Notes: generated by a model not told the origin, from the letters alone. A stretch of 17,638 bases of DNA from an uncultured Bacillaceae bacterium (GCA_904501845.1 CAJGCH010000030.1:1-17638); one strand, 5' to 3'. Positions 1-7,130 are shown, counted from the first letter of the stretch. A program made the numbers and translations.

Positions 1-289
1 AGCCTAGTCATTTACCACCATGCCTGATCGTATCAGTTACATGAGAGACATATATTATTTCTAGTTCCATAATATCATCTTGCACATAGAAATTACAGAA
101 AAATTTTATTATGTAAAAATATTTTTAAATTTACTCTATTTCATATCCTTTTATCCTATTCGTGGTTACACAACTATCCCTAATTATGTCATTAATACCC
201 GATTGACCACCATGGGCCATGTTGTCTAAGATTCAAGTTTGAACCGGACGCCAGCAAACCATTTGAAATAGTTGTATGGAGGGGAATTC
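1..289. other. AT-rich non-coding stretch at left edge
   Basis: I find no convincing gene here. The stretch is very AT-rich around positions 90-160. It holds only short open frames without a ribosome binding site. It lies downstream of the minus-strand 110-residue gene, and no clear intrinsic terminator for that gene is visible. It may be degraded accessory DNA, but nothing in it is recognisable. Confidence 0.5.
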
Positions 290-622
290 CTAGTAATCTA
301 ACTGCCTTAAACTCAACAATAAACCATCTTCAGTAATCTTTTTTACTCTATATAATTTTAACTTTTGATTAATTTTTTTATTTGTTTTATCTTCATGGCT
401 GAATAAATCCATCACTGCATCTAAAGCATAAACTAGAACCGTCATTAAACCACCGCCGCCTAGTTCAACACCTAGACGCTCATTATCAGAAAGATGTGTA
501 TCCACTATCTTTTTGACTTCTTTGAAGTAATCTCCTTTTATGAGGATATAATCAGACTTCTCCTCTAGTCTTGCTAATAACTCTTTTGGATTATGTGCTT
601 CAATTGCAGCAGCAGAATTCAT
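290..622 (-). CDS. Hypothetical protein, 110 residues, no recognised family
   Basis: I do not recognise this protein. The frame opens with ATG at 622, preceded by an AAGGGGAT ribosome binding site at good spacing, which argues that it is translated. The N-terminal half is charged and probably helical. Around residues 50-75 there is a glycine-rich hydrophobic stretch (LGGGGLMTVLVYALDAVMDL) that could be one membrane segment or a buried helix. The C-terminal third is lysine-rich, then ends with alternating hydrophobic residues. No signal peptide or catalytic motif is evident. The gene is more AT-rich than the core genes to its right and is separated from them by a repeat element, so recent acquisition is possible. 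Its function is unknown. Confidence 0.6.
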   Translation of the reverse strand: MNSAAAIEAHNPKELLARLEEKSDYILIKGDYFKEVKKIVDTHLSDNERLGVELGGGGLMTVLVYALDAVMDLFSHEDKTNKKINQKLKLYRVKKITEDGLLLSLRQLDY

Positions 623-869
623 AGTAATTATCCCCTTATACTTTTATTTATCAAATCAACAGTATATTATCGAGAACATTCTAACAACTTTAGCTATATT
701 TAGCAATGCAGCTAAATAAGCCTGCCTATATAATACCGTCTATCCCATCCGCTCATAAATACGAGGCTGGGACATAACTTATAAACGATCCTGAAAGACG
801 AACGATATCTAAATAAATCTTAAGAGACTTTGTTCCTTACTCATGAGTTACGTTGGAAGAACAAGTTCG

Positions 870-992
870 TTGCATTGCGCTGCAGCCACTCACTTTCCCC
901 GGGGAGGAAGCAGAGCCTCCTCGGCTGTGCCTGCGGGGTCTCAGCCTTTCCTTGATGATCCGCAGGAGTCGAGTAGCCGCAGCGAAATTCCA
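870..992. repeat. GC-rich imperfect palindrome inside the element
   Basis: The outer arms at about 870-891 and 971-992 are reverse complements with about five mismatches in 22 bases, centred on GCTGCAGCCACTC and GAGTAGCCGCAGC. Within them, CCTGCGG (930-936) pairs perfectly with CCGCAGG (960-966), and GAGG/CCTC form a smaller arm near 904-920. The composition contrasts sharply with the AT-rich DNA on both sides. The fold could act as RNA or as single-stranded DNA, for example as a transposition or recombination substrate. Confidence 0.55.
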
Positions 993-1040
993 CTGGTTAT
1001 TAACACAAAATGAACAAATCTATTGAAAAACAACTAAAAA

Positions 1041-1087
1041 CCCGAACTATTAGGCGAAATATTAAAAATATCACCTAATAATTCGGG
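1041..1087 (-). terminator. Intrinsic terminator downstream of argH, inside the repeat element
   Basis: The arms CCCGAACTATTAGG (1041-1054) and CCTAATAATTCGGG (1074-1087) pair over 14 positions with one wobble-type mismatch. Read on the minus strand the hairpin is followed by TTTTTAGTTGTTTTT, a proper U-tract. This is the first terminator after argH, and it lies within the element bounded by the inverted repeats. Confidence 0.75.
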
Positions 1088-1135
1088 TCTATTATTGACT
1101 GAAATACGTTTATCCCAGCCTCTGCATCTTATAGA

Positions 1136-2515
1136 TTAATGGTCTGCAAGTAGCATCTTTGCCTTCTCAATGGCCGCAGATACTTGTTTAAAACCTGTCC
1201 CGCCTGCACTGTTTCTTCTGCGCACAGCTTCTTCCGGCTTGAGGGCATCATATATATCGTCCTCAATGAGTGAGGATGCCTCCTTAAGCACTGCAAGCGG
1301 CAGATCGAGTAAATAGCTTCCTTGCTGAATGCAATGCAGCACAAGCTTCCCAACGATCTCATGCGCTTCCCTGAATGGAATGCCCTTCGCCGCCAAATAA
1401 TCAGCGAGCTCAGTCGCATTCGAGAAGTCCTGATAGACCGCTTCCTTCATGACAGATGTGTTGACTTTCATCGTCGCAATCATCCCGTTAAAAATCTTAA
1501 GCGAACCTTTGACGGTCGTAACGGTGTCAAACATACCTTCCTTATCCTCTTGCATATCCTTATTGTACGCAAGGGGCAACCCCTTCAGAAGAGTCATAAG
1601 TCCAATCGCATTCCCATATACGCGACCTGTTTTCCCGCGAATCAATTCAGCCATATCAGGATTCTTCTTCTGCGGCATGATGCTTGACCCCGTTGAGAAG
1701 GTGTCGTCGAGTTCGATGAAACGATATCCCTGGCTTGACCATAGAATAATTTCCTCACTGAAGCGGGAGAGATGCATCATTAAGATGGATGCATGATTGA
1801 GAAACTCTGCTATAAAGTCCCTGTCACTAACCGCATCTAGACTATTTTCATAAATTCCATCGAATCCGAGCAGTTCAGCTGTCATATGGCGGTCAATCGG
1901 GAACGTTGTGCCTGCGAGCGCACCCGCTCCAAGGGGAGAGAGATTGATTCTCTTCAAGCTGTCTATAAGCCGCTCTTTATCTCGCTCAAGCATCCAGAAA
2001 TACGCCATGAAATGATGGCCGAGCGATATGGGCTGCGCCCTTTGCAAGTGAGTATATCCTGGAACGATTGTCTCCACATGTTTCTCAGCAACATCAATTA
2101 ATGTTTTCTGGAACTCTTCGATCGTTGCAATGATTTCTTCGACCTGATTGCGCAGATATAAATGCATATCTGTCGCCACTTGATCATTCCGGCTCCTAGC
2201 TGTATGAAGCTTGCCGCCGACCGGGCCGATTTCGTCAATCAATAGCTTCTCAAGATTCAAATGAATATCCTCATAGTCAACGGAAAAGGGGAGTTCCCCC
2301 TTCTCAGCCTTGGCCTTTAGGGTAGAGAGTCCCCCTTTAATCACTTCTTCCTCTTCCTTAGTAATGATTCCGCAGGCGCCCAGCATTTGCACATGCGCCA
2401 GGCTGCCTTCGATGTCCTCCATCACTAGCTCTTGGTCAAATGAGATGGAAGCGCCGAAGGAATCAATCCATTCCTCAGCTGTTTTAGTGAACCTTCCGCC
2501 CCAAAGCTTTTTCAA
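1136..2515 (-). CDS. argH: Argininosuccinate lyase
   Basis: ArgH catalyses the last step of arginine synthesis, splitting argininosuccinate into arginine and fumarate in the cytoplasm as a homotetramer. The 459-residue length is normal. The fumarase/aspartase superfamily signature GSSIMPQKKNPD lies at about 276-287 and includes the catalytic serine loop. TARSRNDQ (about 105-112) and YTHLQRAQP (about 154-162, with the general acid/base histidine region) are also present. The start codon is TTG at 2515: it gives the canonical MKKLWGGRF N-terminus, and AAGAAGGTGA sits just upstream. That TTG overlaps the argG stop by four bases (TTGA), so translation is probably coupled to argG. A hairpin terminator follows inside a repeat element. 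The identification is secure. Confidence 0.97.
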   Translation of the reverse strand: MKKLWGGRFTKTAEEWIDSFGASISFDQELVMEDIEGSLAHVQMLGACGIITKEEEEVIKGGLSTLKAKAEKGELPFSVDYEDIHLNLEKLLIDEIGPVGGKLHTARSRNDQVATDMHLYLRNQVEEIIATIEEFQKTLIDVAEKHVETIVPGYTHLQRAQPISLGHHFMAYFWMLERDKERLIDSLKRINLSPLGAGALAGTTFPIDRHMTAELLGFDGIYENSLDAVSDRDFIAEFLNHASILMMHLSRFSEEIILWSSQGYRFIELDDTFSTGSSIMPQKKNPDMAELIRGKTGRVYGNAIGLMTLLKGLPLAYNKDMQEDKEGMFDTVTTVKGSLKIFNGMIATMKVNTSVMKEAVYQDFSNATELADYLAAKGIPFREAHEIVGKLVLHCIQQGSYLLDLPLAVLKEASSLIEDDIYDALKPEEAVRRRNSAGGTGFKQVSAAIEKAKMLLADH

Positions 2516-3720
2516 ACCGTCACCTTCTTTTGGAAATGCACCTGGCTGTTCACTTTTGTCGGCAAGCCCCAGAGATTGATGAACCCAACCGCGCTGGCGT
2601 GATCGAACTCATCAGCAGATGTATACGTAGCCAAATTCTCATCATACAGAGAATAGGCAGATTTCCGGCCTTCTACAATGGCATGCCCTTTAAAGAGCTT
2701 CACGCGCACAATGCCTGTGACATGGCTTTGTGATTGTTTCAAGAAGGCAAGCAGCGAGTCCTTCAAAGGCGAGAACCATAGTCCCTCATAGATAAGCTCC
2801 GTTAATTTCTTCTCAATAACTGGCTTGAAATGGGCGAGCTCTTTCACCATTGTCAAATCTTCCAATTCCTTATGCGCCTTGATCAGCGTAATCGCACCCG
2901 GGCACTCATAAATTTCCCTTGACTTGATGCCGACGAGGCGATTTTCAACATGGTCAATTCTCCCTACCCCGTGCTTGCCAGCCATTTCATTGAGGGTCAA
3001 AATCAATTGAGATAAAGGATATTCCTTGCCATTCAAAGCAACTGGAACCCCTTCGTTAAAGATAATCTCAACCATATCAGGAACATCAGGCGTATTCTCG
3101 AGAGGACAAGTTAAATCATAGGCTCCCTCAGGCGGTGCAGCCCACGGGTCCTCCAGCACACCACATTCATTGCTGCGTCCCCAGAGATTTTGATCAATGG
3201 AATACGGGCTGTCTAGATTAATGGGAATTGGTATATTATTTTCTTTCGCATATTGGATTTCCTCTTCACGGGACCAGCTCCATTCACGAACGGGAGCAAG
3301 CACCTTAAGATTTGGATTCAACGCTTGGATGGATACTTCAAAGCGCACTTGGTCATTGCCTTTACCTGTGCAGCCATGGGCAACAGCAACAGCATTCTCC
3401 TTCTCAGCAACCTCAACCAGCTTCTTTGCGATCAGCGGCCTTGAGAGTGCAGAAACGAGCGGGTATTTACCCTCATACAATGCATGCGCTTGTAAAGCAA
3501 CTAATGCAAATTCCTTCGCGAACTCTTCTTTCGCATCGATGACATAGGATGTGCAGGCCCCCACCTTGATGGCTTTTTCCTTAATGAAATCCAAATCCTT
3601 GCCTTCACCAACATCCAGGCAGCAAGCAACTACGTCATACCCCTTTTCTTTCAGCCATGAGATGGCCACCGATGTATCTAATCCGCCTGAATAGGCAAGC
3701 ACTACTTTCTCCTTTGTCAT
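2512..3720 (-). CDS. argG: Argininosuccinate synthase
   Basis: ArgG joins citrulline and aspartate using ATP to form argininosuccinate, which ArgH next to it cleaves. The N-type ATP pyrophosphatase P-loop SGGLDTS lies at residues 11-17, and GCTGKGNDQVRFE and the SPYSIDQNLWGRSNECG region are typical of the family. The start is ATG at 3720, giving MTKEKVVLAYSGG and a normal length of 402 residues. GGAGGG lies nine bases upstream. An upstream in-frame extension to 3759 would run into the operator region and is rejected. The gene leads an argG-argH operon behind a sigma-A promoter and ARG-box-like sites, implying repression by ArgR/AhrC when arginine is plentiful. Confidence 0.97.
   Translation of the reverse strand: MTKEKVVLAYSGGLDTSVAISWLKEKGYDVVACCLDVGEGKDLDFIKEKAIKVGACTSYVIDAKEEFAKEFALVALQAHALYEGKYPLVSALSRPLIAKKLVEVAEKENAVAVAHGCTGKGNDQVRFEVSIQALNPNLKVLAPVREWSWSREEEIQYAKENNIPIPINLDSPYSIDQNLWGRSNECGVLEDPWAAPPEGAYDLTCPLENTPDVPDMVEIIFNEGVPVALNGKEYPLSQLILTLNEMAGKHGVGRIDHVENRLVGIKSREIYECPGAITLIKAHKELEDLTMVKELAHFKPVIEKKLTELIYEGLWFSPLKDSLLAFLKQSQSHVTGIVRVKLFKGHAIVEGRKSAYSLYDENLATYTSADEFDHASAVGFINLWGLPTKVNSQVHFQKKVTV
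2520..2528 (-). promoter_or_regulatory. Ribosome binding site fixing the TTG start of argH
   Basis: The sequence AGAAGGTGA on the minus strand lies inside the end of argG and leaves four bases before TTG at 2515. No ATG or GTG in this frame gives a normal ArgH N-terminus, so this site supports the TTG start. Confidence 0.7.
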
Positions 3721-3744
3721 GTTCCTGTTCCCTCCATTGTATGT

Positions 3745-3778
3745 TGTATATTTATACATTTAATTATGTTTTTATGCA
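3745..3778 (-). promoter_or_regulatory. Two ARG-box-like operators for ArgR/AhrC
   Basis: On the minus strand, TGTATAAATATACA (3745-3758) fits the ARG-box core TGNATWWWWATNCA at every position. TGCATAAAAACATA (3765-3778) fits at 12 of 14. Their centres are 20 bp apart, close to the tandem spacing used by hexameric arginine repressors. They lie downstream of the -10, in the leader before argG, where bound repressor would block transcription. Confidence 0.7.
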
Positions 3779-3793
3779 TTCGATATGATATTC

Positions 3794-3822
3794 ACTATAG
3801 CAATCTTAAAATGCTTTTTCAA
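3794..3822 (-). promoter_or_regulatory. Sigma-A promoter of argGH
   Basis: On the minus strand the -35 is TTGAAA (3817-3822) and the -10 is TATAGT (3794-3799), with a 17-bp spacer. The predicted start lies near 3787, about 65 bases before the argG ATG, and A/T-rich tracts lie upstream. Confidence 0.75.
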
Positions 3823-3968
3823 GTATTTATTTTGAAAATTACTAATTTTTTATTCGAATATAACGGCTAAAGTGTATGTACCTCTCAAATAATTCTTAAA
3901 AAATCGTTAATCAGCGGGTTATTTGTATACAATAAAAAAGAGACAGTCAAAAGGAGGGCTCCATATTA

Positions 3969-4283
3969 ATGGAAACGTATTTTGTTCATGACAATCGGCT
4001 TGGCATAGACATCCCCAGTCTTAATTGGGACTGGACCTGCTATCCAACAGAAACACAATCTGAGATTCTTTTCCGCTGGGAACAAATCAAGGGAGGCATC
4101 CCTGACCTGGTAAAGGAGCTCGAAATGCAAATCAACGAGAAATTAACTGACTTGAATCAGGAAGATGACTTCGAGAAATCCTGTATATTAAATAATGAGA
4201 TTTCCGAACTCGCCTCATGCATAAATGACCTCTGGATTTGGTACCGGACCAATGAAGAGCTTTCGCGCAGACCGCATAGATAA
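3969..4283 (+). CDS. Hypothetical protein, 104 residues, helical
   Basis: The product is not assigned. GGAGGG at 3953-3958 lies ten bases before the ATG, so expression is likely. The protein has no signal peptide or membrane segment. An aromatic N-terminal part (YFVHDNRLGIDIPSLNWDW) is followed by an acidic, probably helical region (about 35-90), ending in a tryptophan-rich NDLWIWYR motif. I have an impression of similar small proteins in other Bacillaceae, but cannot name a family. It stands alone on the plus strand, divergent from argG and convergent with moaB. TATACAAT near 3926-3933 is a possible -10, without a good -35. Helical character and conserved aromatics suggest a protein-binding role, which is inference only. 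Confidence 0.75.
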   Translation: METYFVHDNRLGIDIPSLNWDWTCYPTETQSEILFRWEQIKGGIPDLVKELEMQINEKLTDLNQEDDFEKSCILNNEISELASCINDLWIWYRTNEELSRRPHR

Positions 4284-4292
4284 TAAATAAAA

Positions 4293-4316
4293 AACCGTTC
4301 CAAAAATGGAACGGTT
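4293..4316 (-). terminator. Intrinsic terminator after moaB
   Basis: A perfect 10-bp stem, AACCGTTCCA (4293-4302) with TGGAACGGTT (4307-4316), has an AAAA loop. On the minus strand it is followed by a T-rich run (TTTTTTATTTATTAT). It overlaps the moaB stop codon by one base. In the plus direction no U-tract follows, so it would work poorly for the convergent 104-residue gene. Confidence 0.85.
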
Positions 4317-4837
4317 CATCGGTCTTTCCTGATTTCACGCACAATATGACCCAGCTCTGGAATGATTAATTTAGTCATGGCTAAGCGTACTGCCCCGCTC
4401 GACCCGGGCGTTGAGAAAACGGGTGTATCTTCAATGACACCCGCACTCGCTCTTGAAAGGATTGCGGCAGGACCTATGTCGTCCTGATAGCTCAACATCC
4501 GAAACAGCTCTCCGAAGCCAGGTATTTCCTTCTCATACAACTCTGACAGAGCCTCTATCGTAACATCACGTTTCGCAATGCCTGTACCTCCATTTGTCAG
4601 CACGCAATCAATCTCAGTGTGCCGGCAAGCCTCAAGGACTGCCGTGCGGATCTGCTCAGCTTCATCCTTGACGACTTTCCGGCCCACCACTTCATGGCCA
4701 GCCTCCTCAATAAGTCCCTTCATCATCTGTCCACTTTTGTCTGTATCCATATCTCTCGTGTCACTGATTGTGATGATTTGGCAGCGGACAATTTTGGGTG
4801 CTTCTTTCTTATGGCTGTATGTACTAGAGTGACTCAT
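4316..4837 (-). CDS. moaB: Molybdenum cofactor biosynthesis protein MoaB
   Basis: This is a MoaB/Mog-family protein of 173 residues, a usual length. Family members bind molybdopterin, and the Mog-type enzymes adenylylate it before molybdenum insertion. Visible motifs are ISDTRD (24-29), the pterin-binding TNGGTGIAKRDVTIEA (81-96) and FSTPGS (141-146). The gene starts six bases after the EcsC-like gene stops, so the two form one operon. Its own ribosome binding site is weak: AAGGAAGG is rather far upstream. Translational coupling is therefore likely. No other molybdenum-cofactor genes are present here. Confidence 0.93.
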   Translation of the reverse strand: MSHSSTYSHKKEAPKIVRCQIITISDTRDMDTDKSGQMMKGLIEEAGHEVVGRKVVKDEAEQIRTAVLEACRHTEIDCVLTNGGTGIAKRDVTIEALSELYEKEIPGFGELFRMLSYQDDIGPAAILSRASAGVIEDTPVFSTPGSSGAVRLAMTKLIIPELGHIVREIRKDR

Positions 4838-4843
4838 TTCCGC

Positions 4844-5674
4844 TCACTTGCCTTCCTTATCTCTTAAATAGCGGTGTTTATAGAACTGATTAGCGAAGGC
4901 GGTGACATTCTTCGTGAGCCGATAATTCGCTTGGCTGCCGATGCCAAGACTGATGATTGGCACTCCTTTTAGCATCTGCTTGCGGAAGAAGTAAACAGCA
5001 AGCACCTTAAGCATTTGTTTGATTGGCTGATCAAGCCAAAAGACATTGCTCATTTCTTCCCCTTCATAGAAGTAGCCAGGAGGCTTCTGTAAATCCTCCA
5101 TGAGATCATCCCAGAAATATTTCTGCATCCGCTTCGGCATCGTGCCAGCATGAAATACCTTCAATGACAATGCGGTTTCATAAGGCGTGCTGATATCATA
5201 TCCATAGGATAGGCCAATCAGCTGGATGCTCCGCAAATTAATGACCATCTGCGCAGGCAGGTCAGCCGCAAGAGCCCATCCGCCATTGGCTGCCGAAATG
5301 CCCCCTTGTACAAGAGAATACATTCTATGGCGTGCAATTTGCTGCTCCGCTATATATATCAGCCGATCAATCGGCATCTCCCGCAAGCCTTCAATGTCTT
5401 TGACATGCTCATCGAATACACGGGCATTTGTTAGTATGCGGTTTCTTGCATCGGCTTGGAACTGGGATTCATGAATCATGGAATGAAGATGAAAGAGCCA
5501 GTTGTCGAGCTTTGCAAAGAACTCCTCCTGTGTGGATTCAGGCAGCAGCGTGAACAAGCTTTCAATCAATCGATCATAATAGGCTTCAAAGTCTGTCGGT
5601 TCATCGGACCGCATTTCATTTTCCCACATTTTCAATTCCTGCAAGATTATGTCTTCTCTCTCTGTAAGCGCCAT
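4844..5674 (-). CDS. EcsC-family protein
   Basis: I assign this to the EcsC family mainly from its C-terminal half: QGGISAANGGWALAADLPAQMVINLRSIQLIG, then a later GVPIISLGIGSQANYRLTKNVTAFANQFY segment. EcsC itself is the third product of the B. subtilis ecs ABC-transporter operon; most standalone members have no known activity. The start is ATG at 5674, preceded by AGAGGTGATC, close to the full anti-16S complement, giving 276 residues. The longer frame to 5749 overlaps the promoter and is rejected. The glycine/alanine-rich hydrophobic segments may associate with the membrane, but no classical signal peptide is seen. The gene leads an operon with moaB; the pairing suggests no obvious joint function. 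Confidence 0.8.
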   Translation of the reverse strand: MALTEREDIILQELKMWENEMRSDEPTDFEAYYDRLIESLFTLLPESTQEEFFAKLDNWLFHLHSMIHESQFQADARNRILTNARVFDEHVKDIEGLREMPIDRLIYIAEQQIARHRMYSLVQGGISAANGGWALAADLPAQMVINLRSIQLIGLSYGYDISTPYETALSLKVFHAGTMPKRMQKYFWDDLMEDLQKPPGYFYEGEEMSNVFWLDQPIKQMLKVLAVYFFRKQMLKGVPIISLGIGSQANYRLTKNVTAFANQFYKHRYLRDKEGK

Positions 5675-5708
5675 TTGATCACCTCTTCTTTTATTATCAT
5701 GTATAAAG

Positions 5709-5717
5709 AGTATAACA
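5709..5717 (-). promoter_or_regulatory. Candidate extended -10 promoter of the EcsC-like/moaB operon
   Basis: On the minus strand, TGTTATACT combines a TATACT -10 (5709-5714) with the TGn extension. No good -35 lies at 16-18 bp. Transcription would begin about 25-30 bases before the ATG at 5674. Confidence 0.45.
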
Positions 5718-5792
5718 TACCTCCTTCCTATTCTTTCACATTCAGGCAAAGGCTAGTCGATTAACTTTACCTGAACCAATCAAAACACAAAA

Positions 5793-5824
5793 AAGACCAT
5801 GAATGCAAAAGCATTCACAGTCTT
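5793..5824 (-). terminator. Intrinsic terminator after ackA
   Basis: AAGACCATGAATGC (5793-5806) and GCATTCACAGTCTT (5811-5824) pair at 12 of 14 positions around an AAAA loop. On the minus strand a TTTTTTGTGTTTTG run follows. It sits 14 bases after the ackA stop. Confidence 0.8.
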
Positions 5825-5837
5825 CTTTGTTAAGCGA

Positions 5838-7025
5838 TTATTTTGATAAGCGAACAACGTCGCGAGCGATCATTACTTCTTCATCAGTAGGAATGATGAT
5901 GACCTTAACTGGAGAGTAAGGGTGGTTAACGAATTTCTCTTCGCCTCTTACATTGTTAGCATCTTGATCCCAGTATACGCCCATGAATTCTAAGCCGCGA
6001 AGAACGCGCGCACGAATTTCAGCACTATTTTCACCGATACCAGCTGTGAAGATGATTGCATCTACGCCATTCATTTTCGCAGCGTAAGAACCGATGTATT
6101 TGTGGATGCCATCAGAGAACTTAGACAACGCTAGTTCAGCGCGGGCATTCCCATTTTCTGCTTCTTGCTCGATGTCACGCAAATCACTGGAGAAACCGGA
6201 TACGCCTAGCATACCGCTCTTCTTGTTAAGGATTTCAATTACTTCTTCAGCTGTGCTGTCTGTTTTCTCCATCAAGTATGGAATCAACGCAGGGTCCAAG
6301 CTTCCAGAACGAGTCCCCATTGTCAATCCTTCTAGAGGTGTGAAGCCCATTGTAGTATCAATGGATTTTCCGCCTTCGATTGCTGTGATACTTGCGCCGT
6401 TTCCAAGGTGGCAAGAGATCAAGCGAAGTTGTTCAAGCGGACGTTTAAGCAATTCTGCCGCACGCTCAGACACATATTTATGTGATGTGCCATGGAATCC
6501 ATATTTACGGATGCCATATTCTTTGTAGTATTCATATGGCAAGCTGTAAAGGTAAGAAGCCTCAGGCATTGTTTGGTGGAAAGCTGTATCAAACACAGCA
6601 ACCGCAGGAACGTTTGGCAGTACTTCACGGAATGCTTTAATTCCTGTCGCATTTGCCGGATTGTGAAGCGGAGCAAGCTCAGAAAGCTGCTCGATTTGCG
6701 CAAGCACTTCATCCGTAATAACAGCTGAGTCAGTGAAGATTTCTCCGCCGTGAACGACACGGTGACCGATACCTTCGATTTCATCAAGGGAGTTGATGAT
6801 TTTGTTTTCTGTCAGCTTCTCTAATAGAAGGTTAACAGCCACAGAGTGGTCAGGAATATCTGTTACCATTGTTTTCTTTTCGCCATCAACTGTAATAGAA
6901 AAGATAGAATCAGCCAAGCCAATTCGCTCTACGATTCCTTTTGTGATTACTTTTTCTTCGGGCATTTCAAACAACTGAAATTTCAATGAGGAACTACCCG
7001 CATTTATCGCGATAATTTTAGACAT
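5838..7025 (-). CDS. ackA: Acetate kinase
   Basis: AckA interconverts acetyl phosphate plus ADP and acetate plus ATP, working with phosphotransacetylase in overflow metabolism. The length of 395 residues is normal. The first family signature INAGSSSLKFQL begins at residue 7 and the second, GFHGTSHKYVS, at 176. By family alignment, Arg89 in HRVVHGG, Asp146 in VFDTAFH and His178 correspond to catalytic residues. The ATG at 7025 follows a TAGGAGCTG ribosome binding site. Upstream lie an extended -10 sigma-A promoter and a consensus catabolite-responsive element at about -57, arguing for activation by CcpA during growth on sugars. The gene appears to be monocistronic with its own terminator. Confidence 0.97.
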   Translation of the reverse strand: MSKIIAINAGSSSLKFQLFEMPEEKVITKGIVERIGLADSIFSITVDGEKKTMVTDIPDHSVAVNLLLEKLTENKIINSLDEIEGIGHRVVHGGEIFTDSAVITDEVLAQIEQLSELAPLHNPANATGIKAFREVLPNVPAVAVFDTAFHQTMPEASYLYSLPYEYYKEYGIRKYGFHGTSHKYVSERAAELLKRPLEQLRLISCHLGNGASITAIEGGKSIDTTMGFTPLEGLTMGTRSGSLDPALIPYLMEKTDSTAEEVIEILNKKSGMLGVSGFSSDLRDIEQEAENGNARAELALSKFSDGIHKYIGSYAAKMNGVDAIIFTAGIGENSAEIRARVLRGLEFMGVYWDQDANNVRGEEKFVNHPYSPVKVIIIPTDEEVMIARDVVRLSK

Positions 7026-7087
7026 CTAAATCACAGCTCCTATAATTTATGCATAGTAATATAATTTTAAAATTAACCTCGACTCCC

Positions 7088-7116
7088 ATTAAACCACTGA
7101 AGTCCTGTTCTAGCAA
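7088..7116 (-). promoter_or_regulatory. Promoter of ackA, extended -10
   Basis: On the minus strand the -35 is TTGCTA (7111-7116) and the -10 is TTTAAT (7088-7093), with a 17-bp spacer. TGG directly before the -10 gives the extended motif. The weak hexamers suit a promoter that depends on an activator. Confidence 0.65.
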
Positions 7117-7130
7117 TAGAATTATTTACA

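Larger units (their letters stand above)
763..1122. mobile_element. 360-bp element with terminal inverted repeats, MITE-like
   Basis: The left end reads GAGGCTGGGACATAA (763-777) and the right end TTTATCCCAGCCTC (1109-1122). Reverse-complemented, the right end matches the left over about 14 bases with one extra base. No open frame of transposase size lies between them. The interior holds a GC-rich palindromic core (about 870-992) in otherwise AT-rich flanks, and a terminator-like hairpin near the right end. Similar GC-rich palindromic cores and GAGGCTGGGACATAA-type ends recur between genes in Bacillaceae genomes as I recall, but I could not search. No clear target-site duplication is seen. 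It could instead be a static repeat or the end of a lost insertion sequence. Confidence 0.55.

Noticed and set aside
1322..1687. Plus-strand open frames opposite argH (also 1449-1796, 1886-2101, 2310-2579)
   Set aside because: They are antisense shadows of a highly conserved gene and have no ribosome binding sites or recognisable products.
3721..3759. In-frame upstream extension of argG
   Set aside because: It has no suitable ribosome binding site, would add 13 residues before the conserved start and would run through an ARG box; ATG 3720 has GGAGGG upstream.
5675..5749. In-frame upstream extension of the EcsC-like gene
   Set aside because: It starts with TTG without a ribosome binding site and spans the candidate promoter; ATG 5674 follows AGAGGTGATC.
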